Shown here piece by piece: positions 1 to 9,368 of a stretch of 64,000 nucleotides of DNA; positions within the stretch are counted from its first letter, which is position 1, and the number at the start of each line of letters is the position of its first letter. The notes below the pieces were generated by a model. The model saw nothing but the letters and a program-made list of their open reading frames with translations, ran no database searches and was not told where the DNA came from. A program made the translations under genes and the position numbers. The DNA comes from Myxocyprinus asiaticus (Eukaryota; Chordata; Actinopteri; Cypriniformes; Catostomidae). The stretch lies in contig NC_059351.1 of NCBI RefSeq assembly GCF_019703515.2, positions 15,379,501-15,443,500 of the forward strand, written 5' to 3'.

Positions 1-231
1 CATTAAATTCAAAATGTTTAATGCAAGAACTACAATACATTAAAATTAGCTGAAAATAATCAAGGCATGTTGTCCACACTGTTTTTGAACAAGAAATATT
101 TAATGATATTTAATAATTTTAATTTATAACCACTAATATAAAAAACTGTAATAAATAGCAACATTTAACTGCTTACATATTTTACAAAAACATTTTCATA
201 TATAAAAATGCCATGTACGAACATATTGGAG

Positions 232-1566
232 TGAACAAATCAAACAAATCGTTGAATCAAGGGTTTTGAATCGATTCATTGAAATGGACATTGTAGAATA
301 TTCACGGAAATTAATACATTTACAAACTCTAATACCAAGTTTTCTACTGAGAAATCATGCAAACAAATCATTTAAATCGAGAATTTTGAATCAATTAATT
401 GAAATGGACAGTGTAGACTATTCACGGAAATTAATCGATCTACCAAATCTAACGCCAATTTTGCTAGTGAGTGATTATGGAAATGAATCATTGAATCAAG
501 AGTTCTGAATCGATGATAACACTTTACAATAAGTTTCCTTTCGTAAACATTAGTTACAGTACATTTACAGTTTTTTTTTTACAGTTATGAGTACATTAGG
601 TATAATTAAACAATAAACAACATATTTTTTACAGCCTTTCATTAATCTTTGTTAATCTTAGTTAATAAAAATTCAATTGTTCATTGTTAGTTTACGTTAG
701 TTCTTAGTGCATTAAATAATGCTAACAAATCCAGGTTTTGACTTTAAAAATTTAATAGAATATGTAGTAATTAACATTAACCAAGATTAATAATAAATGC
801 TGTAAAAGTATTGTTTATTGTTCTTTCATGTTAACTGATGTTGTTAACTAATGGTAACAAAATGGAACCTTATTGTAAAGTGTTACCGAATCGATTCATT
901 AAAACTGAGAGTGTAGACTATTTACAGAAATACATCAAAGTACCAACTCTAATGGCACGTTTGCTACTGATAGATAATACAAACGAAAATTGAATCAAGA
1001 GTTTTGAATTGATTAATTGAAATGGACAGTGTAGAATAATCACAGAACTAAATCAAACTACCAACTCTAATGGCAGTTTTGCTTCTCAGTGATGATGCAA
1101 ATGAATAACTGAATAGAGTTTTAATCTGATTTACTGAAACAGACAGTGTAGACAATTATGGAAATAAATCGAACTACCAACTCTAATGCCAGTTTTGCCA
1201 TACTGAGTGATGACGCAAATTAATCACTGAACCAAGAGTTTTGAATCAATTCATTACTATAGACAGTGTTCACTATTCACAGGAATTAATCAAACTACCA
1301 ACTCTGATGCCAGTTTTTCTATACTGAGTGATGATGCAAACGAATAATAGAATCAAGAGTTTTGAATCGATTCATTGAAGTGGACAGTGCAGACTATAAA
1401 TGGAAATTAATTGAACTACCAACTCTAATGGCAATTTTGCTACTGAGTGATGATGCAAACAAATAATTGTATCAAGAGTTTTGAATCAATTCATTGAACC
1501 GGACAGTGTAGAATATTCACAGAAATGAATAAAACTACCAATTCTAACACCAATTTTTGCTCCTGA
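232..1566. repeat. 120-bp minisatellite, about 8 units
   Basis: Diverged units of about 120 bp start near 268, 388, 508 (interrupted), 888, 1008, 1127, 1243, 1364 and 1485. Each carries a GAATCGATTCATTGAAATGG-like head, then GGACAGTGTAGA, then ACCAACTCTAATGCCAG and a GTGATGATGCAAA tail. When the element at 515-887 is removed the 120-bp spacing continues unbroken. The unit length is a multiple of three and two units are open at 266-508, but later units contain stops, so I read it as non-coding satellite DNA. Confidence 0.9.
515..887. mobile_element. hAT-type miniature element inserted in the minisatellite
   Basis: The ends are inverted copies of GGTAACACTTTACAATAAG (left copy begins GATAACACTTTAC, right copy ends GTAAAGTGTTACC). 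The element is 373 bp and has no coding capacity. It is flanked by a perfect 8-bp duplication GAATCGAT at 507-514 and 888-895, the length typical of hAT transposition. This terminal motif is a widespread fish miniature-element family by recollection; the duplication is read directly. The flanking duplication dates the insertion after the satellite was amplified. Confidence 0.88.
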
Positions 1567-1878
1567 GTTTTAAAAAAAAGACTTAGAAATGTGATGCTTT
1601 TGTCTGAAATAATGACTAACTTGTAACTTCCTTACACTAGAAAACATTACTATTTTAATGAGTTTAAATGGGTGATCAATCTGCACTTTAGCTTCAGTTG
1701 CAACACTTGGACAAAGGAAGTAGTAGAATTAATTGTGTCAGCAAGAGAGAGACAGACAGGGAGATCATTGCCTGCTGATAATTGTCATTCATGAGCTTAG
1801 CTGTGACACATCGACTTGACATTAGAACTGGAACTGACATTAAAATTGGATCTGACATTAAACAAACAAACAAACAAA

Positions 1879-1894
1879 CACACACACACACACT

Positions 1895-1922
<28 letters not shown>
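1879..1922. repeat. (AC)n microsatellite
   Basis: A CA dinucleotide run with one interruption near 1892. It produces a spurious minus-strand VCVCV reading frame. Confidence 0.95.
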
Positions 1923-1928
<6 letters not shown>

Positions 1929-2037
1929 AGCACTTAAGAGTTTAATGACTCATAGAATTCTAGGAATCACACACACTAATCTTGACTTTTAAAATCTTCT
2001 GAGCATGGTTATAGTGGTTTTGTGATTGGTCGCTCAC

Positions 2038-2171
2038 CCAGCCATGACAATGAAGAGGTCAAGGCGGTTCCAGGTGTCACCAAGGTAACATTTCGGTCCA
2101 AACACCCCTAAGGCCACCATTTTAACCACCATCTCCACAGCAAAGAATGCAAAGATGAAGTCATCAAATGC
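2038..2171 (-). CDS. T-type calcium channel alpha-1 subunit (Cav3, cacna1g-like), exon encoding IS2-IS3
   Basis: Read on the minus strand this 134-bp exon encodes 44 residues plus two bases of a split glycine codon. It begins [15 protein letters not shown] and ends [12 protein letters not shown], which is segment IS2, the IS2-S3 linker with [12 protein letters not shown], and the start of IS3 in domain I of Cav3 channels. Cav3 channels are low-voltage-activated plasma-membrane calcium channels that set pacemaking and burst firing. The acceptor is CTCTCCACAG before 2171 and the donor is GTGAGC after 2038. Phase 0 joins it to the exon at 9257-9368 (ILQ then AFDD) across a 7,085-bp intron. IS2 matches Cav3.1 best from memory, but some positions fit Cav3.3, so the paralogue is not settled. 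The next downstream exon lies beyond position 1 or was not recognised. Confidence 0.93.
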
Positions 2172-2505
2172 CTGTGGAGAGAAGGAAAAGACCACAGGGT
2201 GCTGATTATATAGGTGAATCTCACAAAAAAAGTCAAGAAATATCCGTCACATTTCAGCCCAATATAAATAAATAAATAAAAGAAAGGAAATTATATATAG
2301 TGCAAAGAAAAATATTTTTTTGTTTACGCTATAATTTTAGGACTATTATTTTTTTTGTATTGTGACATTATTATTTAATTTAAATTTAAATTAGATTTAT
2401 TTAAATATGCTTAATTTTGCTAAGTATAACATTTGTTCAAATAATCCCAAACCAAATGTAGTACCTTTGCCATTTACCAAATTAAACTGTTAAAATACTA
2501 TAAAC

Positions 2506-2948
2506 TGTCATGTGTATTCTGTTGATTCATGTCTTTTATTTTGAAATGTTTAGTTCCTGTTTCCCTTGTCGTGTGATTCCTGTTTTCCCTCCATGTTCAT
2601 GTGTCATGTTTTCATTGGTTTATTGTTTAATTAGCTTGTTATCAGTTCTGTTTGTTCATTGGTTTATGTTCCCCCATGTCCATGTATTTAAGCCTCATGT
2701 TTTCCATTGTGTAGTTGTCAAGAATTGAATGTGATGGATGCCAAGCCAAGCCAAGCCAAGCCAAGCCAAGCCAAGCCAAGCCAAGCCAAGCCAAGCCAAG
2801 CCAAGCCAAGCCAAGCCAATATCAAGTTCATGTTTTTGTTAAATCATGTTTATAGTTAGGGTTTTGGATTCACTTTTGTAAATAAACTGCACTTGGGTTC
2901 TCATCTTCATCTTCGTCTTCATCATTGCCAGTTCCAGCAATCGTTACA
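2506..2948 (+). repeat. Left LTR
   Basis: 443 bp, TG...CA ends, near-identical to 4231-4642 apart from an expanded CCAAG tract. An AATAAA-type signal lies at 2880-2886 (GTAAATAAACTGC). Confidence 0.92.
2741..2819. repeat. (CCAAG)n pentanucleotide repeat inside the left LTR
   Basis: About 15 to 16 uninterrupted CCAAG units. The right LTR has only about three units at 4482-4497, together with flanking sequence that the left copy has lost. Confidence 0.95.
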
Positions 2949-2964
2949 GAATACTTGACCACCC

Positions 2965-3190
2965 ATGAACCCAGCAGTTTTACTTCTGCGCCTTCGTCAG
3001 GGCAATCGTCCCCTGGAGGGCTATGTCGAGGACTTCTGCGGTCTAGCTTGCCAGGTGGACTTTAATGAGGTTGCCCTCAAAGACTGTTTCAGATTTGGAT
3101 TGAATGAGTCCATTTCTATTTTGATGCCTGGCGGTCGCAGTTCCTTCAGCCTGGTTCAATATCGACCTCGCCCTACGGATCATTGGTTCC
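2965..3190 (+). pseudogene. gag fragment of a Gypsy-like LTR element
   Basis: The frame opens MNPAVLLLRLRQGNRPLEGY and continues through LACQVDFNEVALKDCFRFGL and the LMPGG motif. This is the pattern of fish Gypsy-type gag capsid regions I know from repeat families. Similarity stops near 3190, where the reading frame runs into the tandem repeats, so only a capsid N-terminal piece is present. It begins 16 bp after the left LTR, the expected place for gag. Confidence 0.65.
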
Positions 3191-3199
3191 ACGTTCACT

Positions 3200-4159
3200 G
3201 TGGGGGAGGCGGATGCCGAGCTAGAGTTCCACGTCATGGCCGCCGCCGAGCTAGAGTTCCACGTCATGGCCGCCGCCGAGCTAGAGTTCCACGTCATGGC
3301 CGCCGCCGAGCTAGAGTTCCACGTCATGACCGCCGCCGAGCCAGAGTTCCACGTCACCGCAACGCCTCGGCCTGCTCCATGCCACGTCACCGCAACGCCT
3401 CGGCCTGCTCCATGCCACGTCACCGCAACGCCTCGGCCTGCTCCATGCCACGTCACCGCAACGCCTCGGCCTGCTCCATGCCTTGTCACAGCCACACCTG
3501 AGCAGTGGGACCTGGAGATGGTTCCCACACTTATACCCACCCTTAGTTCTCCTGAGAAGGCAAGGGGAACTTTCGGCCCTCCGATCCCGCCTGGACCCTC
3601 TGAGCCCTGGACTTCACCTTGGCCTGTCGGTCCCTCGACATTGCCTCAGCTCGGAGTTCCCTCGGCTCCACTACGGTCCTTCAGCCTGTTGGCTGTGCCG
3701 GGGTCCCTCGTCCCTCCGGCTCCTCCTTGGTCTGTCGGTCACCTGGCTCCACTTTGGCTCTCCGATCCTCTGGCTGCGCCTCATCCCTCCGATCTGTCAG
3801 CTTCACCGGGGACCTCCTTCCCTACGGCTCCACCTTGGTCCTCAGTCCCACCGGCTCCACCTCAGTCTTCCGATCCCTCAGCTCCGCCTTGCTCCTCTGA
3901 GCCTCCAGCACCGCCTTGGTCCTCCCTGCCATCGGCTCCACCCTGGCCCTTCGAGTCTTCGGCTACTCTCCGGGCACCACGTTCCATGGCTCCGCCCCTC
4001 GAGCCTCTCACAGCTCCACCTTCCATGGCTCTGCCCCTCGAGCCACTCATGGCTTCACCCCCCATGGACTTTGCCCTGGTCCCATGCCCCTCGCCCTTTC
4101 TCGTCACGCCACACCCCACGCCTCAAGACACCCCCCCCCCGCTCCCTACAGCACTTTGA
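3200..4159 (+). CDS. Proline-rich repeat ORF inside the LTR element
   Basis: An uninterrupted 319-codon frame, in a different frame from the gag fragment. Residues about 5-50 are five copies of a 10-residue AELEFHVMAA-type repeat. Residues about 52-98 are four copies of an 11-residue TATPRPAPCHV-type repeat. The rest is proline/serine-rich with many PPAPPWSS-like units and no recognisable domain. Long open frames in GC-rich repeated DNA can arise by chance, and three other frames are also open over parts of this stretch. It may be the degenerated gag C-terminus plus spacer of the retroelement. Expression is unknown. Confidence 0.35.
   Translation: MGEADAELEFHVMAAAELEFHVMAAAELEFHVMAAAELEFHVMTAAEPEFHVTATPRPAPCHVTATPRPAPCHVTATPRPAPCHVTATPRPAPCLVTATPEQWDLEMVPTLIPTLSSPEKARGTFGPPIPPGPSEPWTSPWPVGPSTLPQLGVPSAPLRSFSLLAVPGSLVPPAPPWSVGHLAPLWLSDPLAAPHPSDLSASPGTSFPTAPPWSSVPPAPPQSSDPSAPPCSSEPPAPPWSSLPSAPPWPFESSATLRAPRSMAPPLEPLTAPPSMALPLEPLMASPPMDFALVPCPSPFLVTPHPTPQDTPPPLPTAL
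3221..3492. repeat. Two adjacent coding-length tandem repeats (5 x 30 bp, 4 x 33 bp)
   Basis: Thirty-bp units start at 3221, 3251, 3281, 3311 and 3341 (CTAGAGTTCCACGTCATGGC core). Thirty-three-bp units start at 3361, 3394, 3427 and 3460 (AACGCCTCGGCCTGCTCCAT core). Both periods are multiples of three, and units within each block are nearly identical. Confidence 0.95.
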
Positions 4160-4230
4160 ATTTATGTCATGTTTCACGTGTTTTGTTTATGTGTTGGGGT
4201 GTCGGGAGCCACCCCTTAGTGGGGGGGATA

Positions 4231-4642
4231 TGTCATGTGTATTCTGTTGATTCATGTCTTTTATTTTGAATTGTTTAGTTCCGGTTTCCCTTGTCATGTG
4301 ATTCCTGTTTTCCCTCCATGTTCATTTGTCATGTTTTCATTGGTTTATTGTTTAATTAGCTTGTTATCAGTTCTGTTTGTTCATTGGTTTGTTCCCCCAT
4401 GTCCATGTATTTAAGCCTCATGTTTTCCATTGTGTAGTTGTCAAGTATTGAATGTGATGGATGTGAATGTTGTTTTGTTGTCAAGCCAAGCCAAGCCATA
4501 GTCAAGTCTAGTTTGTCAAGTTCATGTTTTTGTTAAATCATGTTTATAGTTAGGGTTTTGGATTCACTTTTGTAAATAAACTGCACTTGGGTTCTCCTCT
4601 TCATCATCATCTTCATCATTGCCAGTTCCAGCATACGTTACA
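4231..4642 (+). repeat. Right LTR
   Basis: 412 bp, starts TGTCATGTGTATTC and ends TACGTTACA, followed by the TAAAC target duplication. Confidence 0.92.
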
Positions 4643-6179
4643 TAAACTGAGTTTTTTTAACTTAGTTTTTAAAGTTCATAGTCCTTGTTATTTTTAAATT
4701 AAATACTCTTGATTTGGAGTGAAATATCACATTTATTCATGAGATTCTTTCACACAGTATATAGCTGAAAAAATAAAGGTTCTTTAATGGTTCTTTGCAG
4801 CCTCTAAAAAATATTCCTCAAACTGTATAACATTAACGGTTCTTAAGATCAGCATACTGGTTTCTAGATTTTTCAAAACACCAACATTAGATGATTTTCT
4901 AGAACTAGATGCTTTTGGATAACAATTTTAGAATGTAAGTGCAAAACATCATGGTTACTGGTGTAACCTCCATTCCCTGATGGAGGGAACGAGATGTTGT
5001 GTCGATGTAGTGACACTAGGGGTCACTCTTGGGAGCCCGAGACACCTCTGGTCTTTGATAAAAGGCCAATGAAAATTGGCGAGTGGTATTTGCATGCCAC
5101 TCCCCCGGACATACAGGTATAAAAGGAGCTGGTATGCAACCACTCATTCAGGTTTTATGCTGAGGAGCCGATATAAGGTCCGGCCATTTCAGCGGGTAGT
5201 TCAGCGTTGTGGCAGGAGGGACACAAAGTCTCGTTCCCTCCATCAGAGAACGGAGGTTACACCAGTAACCATGACGTTCCCTATCTGTCACTCACTCGAC
5301 GTTGTGTCGATGTAGTGACACTAGGGGTCTCTATATGAAATGCCACAACTGGCTGAACTTTGTTACGTGAACTGGCAGTGTGTGGTGGGCAGACTGCTGT
5401 GTGCCTCATAGCCAGCACACCAGGTCGACATGTAACCTCCCCCAACATAGTTATGAGTGTCGAACGGCCCTTTTTGGGGACAAGTCGACTACCCAAAGAT
5501 AGAGACAGGCTTAACCCAGTCGTGGCCTCTTTTCCCCTTCTCTTTTTCCACTCCCTAAAAAAGAAGGGGGATTATCTGACTGGGCCGCCAGGTCTAGTCA
5601 GGGGGTGTCCCTCCCAAGGGGAAGTCACCGCAGAGACCACACCTCGCCCAAAGGGGGGGGGGATATTTAAGTGGAAGAATACGTCACATGGTCTTTCCAA
5701 CCATGTGGAGAGCCTTCAAGGTAGATCCTGCCCAATGGGGGAGGAGTTACTACAAACATGGAGACTGGGGCAGAGGGGCTCTGCCCAAGGAAGACACAGT
5801 TTGCCAGCAGGGAAACGAACTAGCGGAATATATATATCGCATGGGGTTAGCCTTACAGGGAACCGCCACATGTGGAGCACCTACCCCAGAACAGGGCTCT
5901 TAGTTAGTGCGTGTACTGGGCCGGCAGCGAGTCTCTCCGAAAACTCGACTGTCACAGGGCTCGGAGGAAGTCAACCAGGGAACAAAGTTTGTGAACACTA
6001 CTGGGAATTAATGGCGCACGTCTTCAGCTCCAAGGGAGGTGGAAGGCGCTATGTGCAAGCGATACAACCGGCCAGCTATCCCGGGCTTATCCGCTTGTGT
6101 TGCGTGCCACTACCTGGGACGAAACCGGTTCCACCCGGAGGTTGTAGAACCTTGCAAAGGTGTTGGGTGTTGCCCAGCC

Positions 6180-7078
6180 CGCTGCTCTGCAAATGTCTGT
6201 TAGAGAGGCACCTCTGGCCAGGGCCCAGGAAGCCGATGACCTCTGGTAGAATGGGCTCGTAGCCCTACCGGGGGCGGCATGTTCTGGGTGAGATATGCCA
6301 TAGTTATGGTGTCAACGAGCCAGTGGGCGATCCTCTACTTGGAGACAGCGCTTCCTTTCCGCTGTGCACCAAAGCAGACAAAGAGCTGCTCAGAGATTCT
6401 AAAGCTCTGCGTGCGATCCAAATAGATGCGTAAAGCATGCACCGGACACAGTAAGGGAGGGCTAGGTCTGCCTCCTCCTGGGGCAGCGCTTGCAGGTTCA
6501 CCACCTGGTCCCTAAAAGGGGTGGTGGGAACCTTGGGCACATAATCCGGTCGGGGTCTCAGGATCACGTAAGAGTAACCCGGACCAAACTCCAGGCACGT
6601 TTCGCTGACAGAGAATGCTTGCAGGTCACCTACCCTCTTGATGGAAGTGAGTGCAGTCAGGAGGGCAGACTTCAAGGAGAGTGCCTTAAGCTCGGCTGAC
6701 TGCAAAGGCTCAAAGGGGGCTCTCTGTAGACCCTGAAGAACTACGGCGAGATCCCATGAGGGAACGAGGTGCGGTCTGGAGGGATTCAGCCTCCTGGCTC
6801 CTCTTAGGAACCTGATGATCAGGTCGTGCTTCCCTAAGGACTTACCGTCGACTGCATCGTGGTGTGCTGCTATGGCGGCAACGTACACCTTCAAGGTGGA
6901 AGGGGACAGCCTCCCTTCCAACCTCTCCTGCAGGAAGGAAAGCACTGATCTGACTGTGCATCTCTGGGGGTCTTCGCGTCGGGAAGAACACCACTTAGCG
7001 AATAGACGCCAAGGCGTACAGGCGCCTCGTAGAGGGGGCCCTAGCCTGAGTGATTGTGTCTACCACCGCGGGTGGTAG
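6180..7078 (-). pseudogene. DIRS tyrosine recombinase, copy A
   Basis: The frame begins in ARAPSTRRLYALASIR and continues through LQERLEGRLSPSTLKVYVAA, FLRGARRLNPSRP and ALLTALTSIKRVGDLQAFSV to VPTTPFRDQVVNLQALPQEE. The IKRVGDL arginine corresponds to the first catalytic Arg, and AHSTRG near 6245-6260 is the H-x-x-R motif. The frame shifts after the ALYASIWIARRALESLSSSL stretch and again after HSTRG, so the C-terminal tyrosine segment (FARFYNL in copy E) is out of frame. The enzyme would normally join the circular cDNA to the genome. Confidence 0.88.
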
Positions 7079-7099
7079 ACCGCTTAGGTCTTCCGCGTC

Positions 7100-8370
7100 C
7101 TGTCCAGGGACCAGACATGGAGATTCCAGAGGTCTGGGCGCAGGTGCCATAGGATGCCCCGTCCCTGAGAAAGAAGGTCCTTCCTCAGGGGAATTCGCCA
7201 GGGGGGAGCTGTCGTGAGGAGCGTGAGGTCTGAGAACCACGTCTGGGTGGGCTAGTAGGGTGCTACCAGGATGACCTGCTCCTCGTACTCCCTGACCCTG
7301 CACAGGGTCTGTGCAAGCAGGCTCACTTGGGGAAAAGCATATTTGCGTAGACCAGGGGGCCAGCTGTGTGCCAGCGCGTCTATGCTGAGGGGAGCCTCGG
7401 TGAGGGCGTACCAGAGTGGGCAGTGGGAGGATTCTTGGGAGACGAACAGGTCCACCTGTGCCCATCCGAATCGACTCCAAATCAGCTGGACCACCTGAGG
7501 GTGGAGTCTCCACTCTCCTCTGAGGGAAACCTGCCATGACATGCTGTAGTGTTGAGGTTGCCCGGGATGTGAGTGGCTCGCAGTGACTTGAAGTGCTGCT
7601 GACTCCGGAGGAAGAGACAGCGGGCGAGTTGTGACATACAACGAGAGCGCAGACCGCCTTGGCGGTTGGCATTTGCTACCAGTGAAAGGTGCCTCCCATG
7701 ACTTCATCAGCTCCTCATGCACTTCCGGGAATAATGGCACTGGAACGGAGCGTGGCTGCTTTGAGCGGCGCCGCGAGCCCAGAAACCAATCATCAAGCCG
7801 CGAAGGTTCAGGGGAGAGCGGAGGGTTCCATTCTAACCCAACGCTCGTGGCCGCCCGGGAAAGCATGTCCGTCATTTCAGCATCGGCCTGTGACTGGGAG
7901 ATCGTCCCCGAATGGGGAAGCCTAGCTGAGGCTTCTGCGTCCGACTGGACAAGCCCGCTCTCCGATGCTGCACTCGAGAGCTCATCATCTTCGCGAGCTC
8001 CGAACAAGAAGCCAGACTCGCCATGAGACGAGCCGGCGAACTCATCTGGAAGCCTGATTGGGGCAGACGAGTGTGCTGGGGAATGGGAGGTCCGCGGGGG
8101 GATACCCGGCGGAAACGATCCCATTGGGGTCCCCAAATCGGCCCCAGTGCTAGCCGTCCTGGCCTCATACCTGTAGGTAGAAGGACCGAGGCGGGGAGCA
8201 AGCCGTGACCGCAAAGTTGCCATGATAATGTTCTCGCAGTGAGAACATGAACCATTCACAAATGCTGCTTCCTTGTGGGTCGCGCCCGGACACGAAAGAC
8301 AGCGATCATGACCATCCGAAGTTGAGAGATAACGACCGCAACCAGGAATAACACACAATCGGAAAGGCAT
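7100..8370 (-). pseudogene. DIRS gag-like ORF fused to RNase H tail, copy A
   Basis: The start at 8370 opens MPFRLCVIPGCGRYL, followed by a Cys/His cluster (GHDRCLSCPG, SCSHCENI) like a zinc-binding gag N-terminus. It then carries an acidic serine-rich region (AREDDELSSAASESG) and the conserved EWNPPLSPEPSRLDDWFLGS block. Near residue 230 it jumps directly into the region after the RNase H core (GEWRLHPQVVQLIWSRFG, FVSQESSHCPLWYALTEAPL, HSWPPGLRKYAFPQVSLLAQ). The jump marks a deletion of the rest of gag, the reverse transcriptase and the RNase H catalytic core. Confidence 0.85.
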
Positions 8371-8637
8371 CTTTGAAAAGACGCGTCTTTAAAAAGACGT
8401 TCCGTGTGTGCGCTCTTTTAGAGAAATATATACTCTTTTAGAGGGGAAAAATGCTCTTTCAGAAAATATAGTGTCTAGTTTTTCTGCCGAAGCGCCCAGG
8501 GGCGTTCTCTGCAGTGCACCAGTGCAGACGAGGGAGAAGCCGCTGAAATGCGCCGTCAGATCCAGCAGAGGTGAATGAACAGTAGTATTCAGCTCAATGA
8601 GCATGACCGTTCAGCTCCGAAGAGAAAATCTGAATGA

Positions 8638-8810
8638 GTGGTTGCATACCAGCTCCTTTTATACCCGTATGTCCGGGCGAGTGGCATGCAAATACCACTC
8701 GCCAATTTTCATTGGCCTTTTATCAAAGACCAGAGGTGTCTCGGGCTACCAAGAGTGACCCCTAGTGTCACTACATCGACACAACATCAAGTGAGTGACA
8801 GAAAGGGAAC
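8638..8810 (-). promoter_or_regulatory. DIRS terminal-repeat promoter, copy A 5' end
   Basis: Reading towards the element interior (leftwards): an inverted CCAAT pair (8702-8706 and 8711-8715), the octamer ATTTGCAT (8686-8693) and TATAAAAG near 8656-8664. All sit in the same order and spacing in the other copies. Confidence 0.7.
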
Positions 8811-9256
8811 TGGGGCTTTATAATGCAAGTCACTCAATATATATAAATTTCAAATTTTTTGCTAAACTTCTGCTACATGGATGCTGATAATGATGTTGCA
8901 ACAATAAATTCTTAGAACTAGTCTTTTTTTTTTTTTTGTGAAATTAAAATGTTTCTTTATGGAACTAATTAAAACTTTATTTTTTGGAGTTCAACTTTTA
9001 AGTGCTTAAATACTTTAGGTATTATACATGAGTATGTGTACTGTTTGTATGTATTGATCATTTGCATATCTGTGCTTGTATATGTTTGTCTTCAAATGCT
9101 GTCTTCCCAAGGCAGTCTAAAACACACTGATGTCAGCAAGACCCAACCACAACAGCAGGTACGTAAAATCAAAGAGTCACAGAGATTAAAGCGCAAACAT
9201 CAATCCATGTGTCTTTGTGTTATGTAAGCGTGTTTGTGTGTGTATTTGTGTGTTAC

Positions 9257-9368
9257 CTGCAGTATGCTGCACCTGTCAGAGTGGCACTCCAGGTCCTGGC
9301 AGGGTTGGAACATGCCAAGCGTGACACAGTTGAGCAGAATCACCAGCATGCTGACTCGCTCAAACCAC
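9257..9368 (-). CDS. T-type calcium channel alpha-1 subunit (Cav3, cacna1g-like), exon encoding IS1
   Basis: This 112-bp exon has one leading base (third base of a split proline codon) and then 37 codons starting [20 protein letters not shown] and ending [10 protein letters not shown]. That is the S1 segment of domain I with the cysteine-containing extracellular S1-S2 loop typical of Cav3 channels, whose conserved context is NPWFERV. The donor is CAG/GTAAC at 9257/9256, and phase 0 fits the exon at 2038-2171. The upstream boundary lacks any usable AG. Instead GCCTTAAC lies 12 nt before a terminal AC, consistent with a U12-type AT-AC intron. MFQPC and SDRC resemble Cav3.3, whereas the next exon resembles Cav3.1, so the paralogue is uncertain. 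Confidence 0.93.

Larger units (their letters stand above)
2506..4642 (+). mobile_element. Short LTR retrotransposon with 5-bp target duplication
   Basis: Two direct long terminal repeats (2506-2948 and 4231-4642) start TGTCATGTG and end GTTACA. A perfect 5-bp duplication TAAAC lies at 2501-2505 and 4643-4647, as expected for integrase-mediated insertion. A polypurine tract (AGTGGGGGGGATA, 4218-4230) sits directly before the right repeat. The 1.28-kb interior holds a Gypsy-like gag remnant, two tandem-repeat blocks and a proline-rich frame, but no protease, reverse transcriptase or integrase. It therefore moved in trans or lost its pol region. No clear tRNA primer site is visible after 2948. 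Confidence 0.92.
4951..8810 (-). mobile_element. DIRS retrotransposon copy A (internally deleted)
   Basis: Read on the minus strand, the order from 8810 leftwards is 5' inverted terminal repeat, gag-like frame, RNase H C-terminal remnant, tyrosine recombinase, a roughly 0.9-kb tail, internal complementary region (about 5275-5335) and 3' inverted terminal repeat (about 4951-5270). The 5' end reads GTTCCC, and the 3' end lies at the small palindrome GGTTAC-TGGT-GTAACC. No target duplication is seen, as expected for tyrosine-recombinase integration. The reverse transcriptase and most of RNase H are missing. Confidence 0.9.
2172..9256 (-). other. Cav3 intron expanded by two retroelements
   Basis: This is the intron between the two recognised exons, with donor GTAAC at 9256-9252 and acceptor CAG at 2174-2172. 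About 6.0 kb of its 7.1 kb is two insertions: the LTR element 2506-4642 and DIRS copy A 4951-8810. The rest (2172-2505, 4648-4950, 8811-9256) is AT-rich with no feature I can name. Confidence 0.85.

Noticed and set aside
266..508. 80-codon frame over the 120-bp minisatellite
   Set aside because: It is simply two open satellite units; later units carry stops in the same frame.
3043..4250. Several other long frames in both directions over the LTR element interior
   Set aside because: They are alternate frames through GC-rich tandem and proline-codon repeats, with no domain and no start context.
4951..5330. Reading the 320-bp GGTTAC...GTAACC unit as an independent miniature transposon
   Set aside because: The same unit occurs at the 3' end of the DIRS copies in fixed orientation, so it is the terminal repeat with its flanking palindromes rather than a separate insertion.
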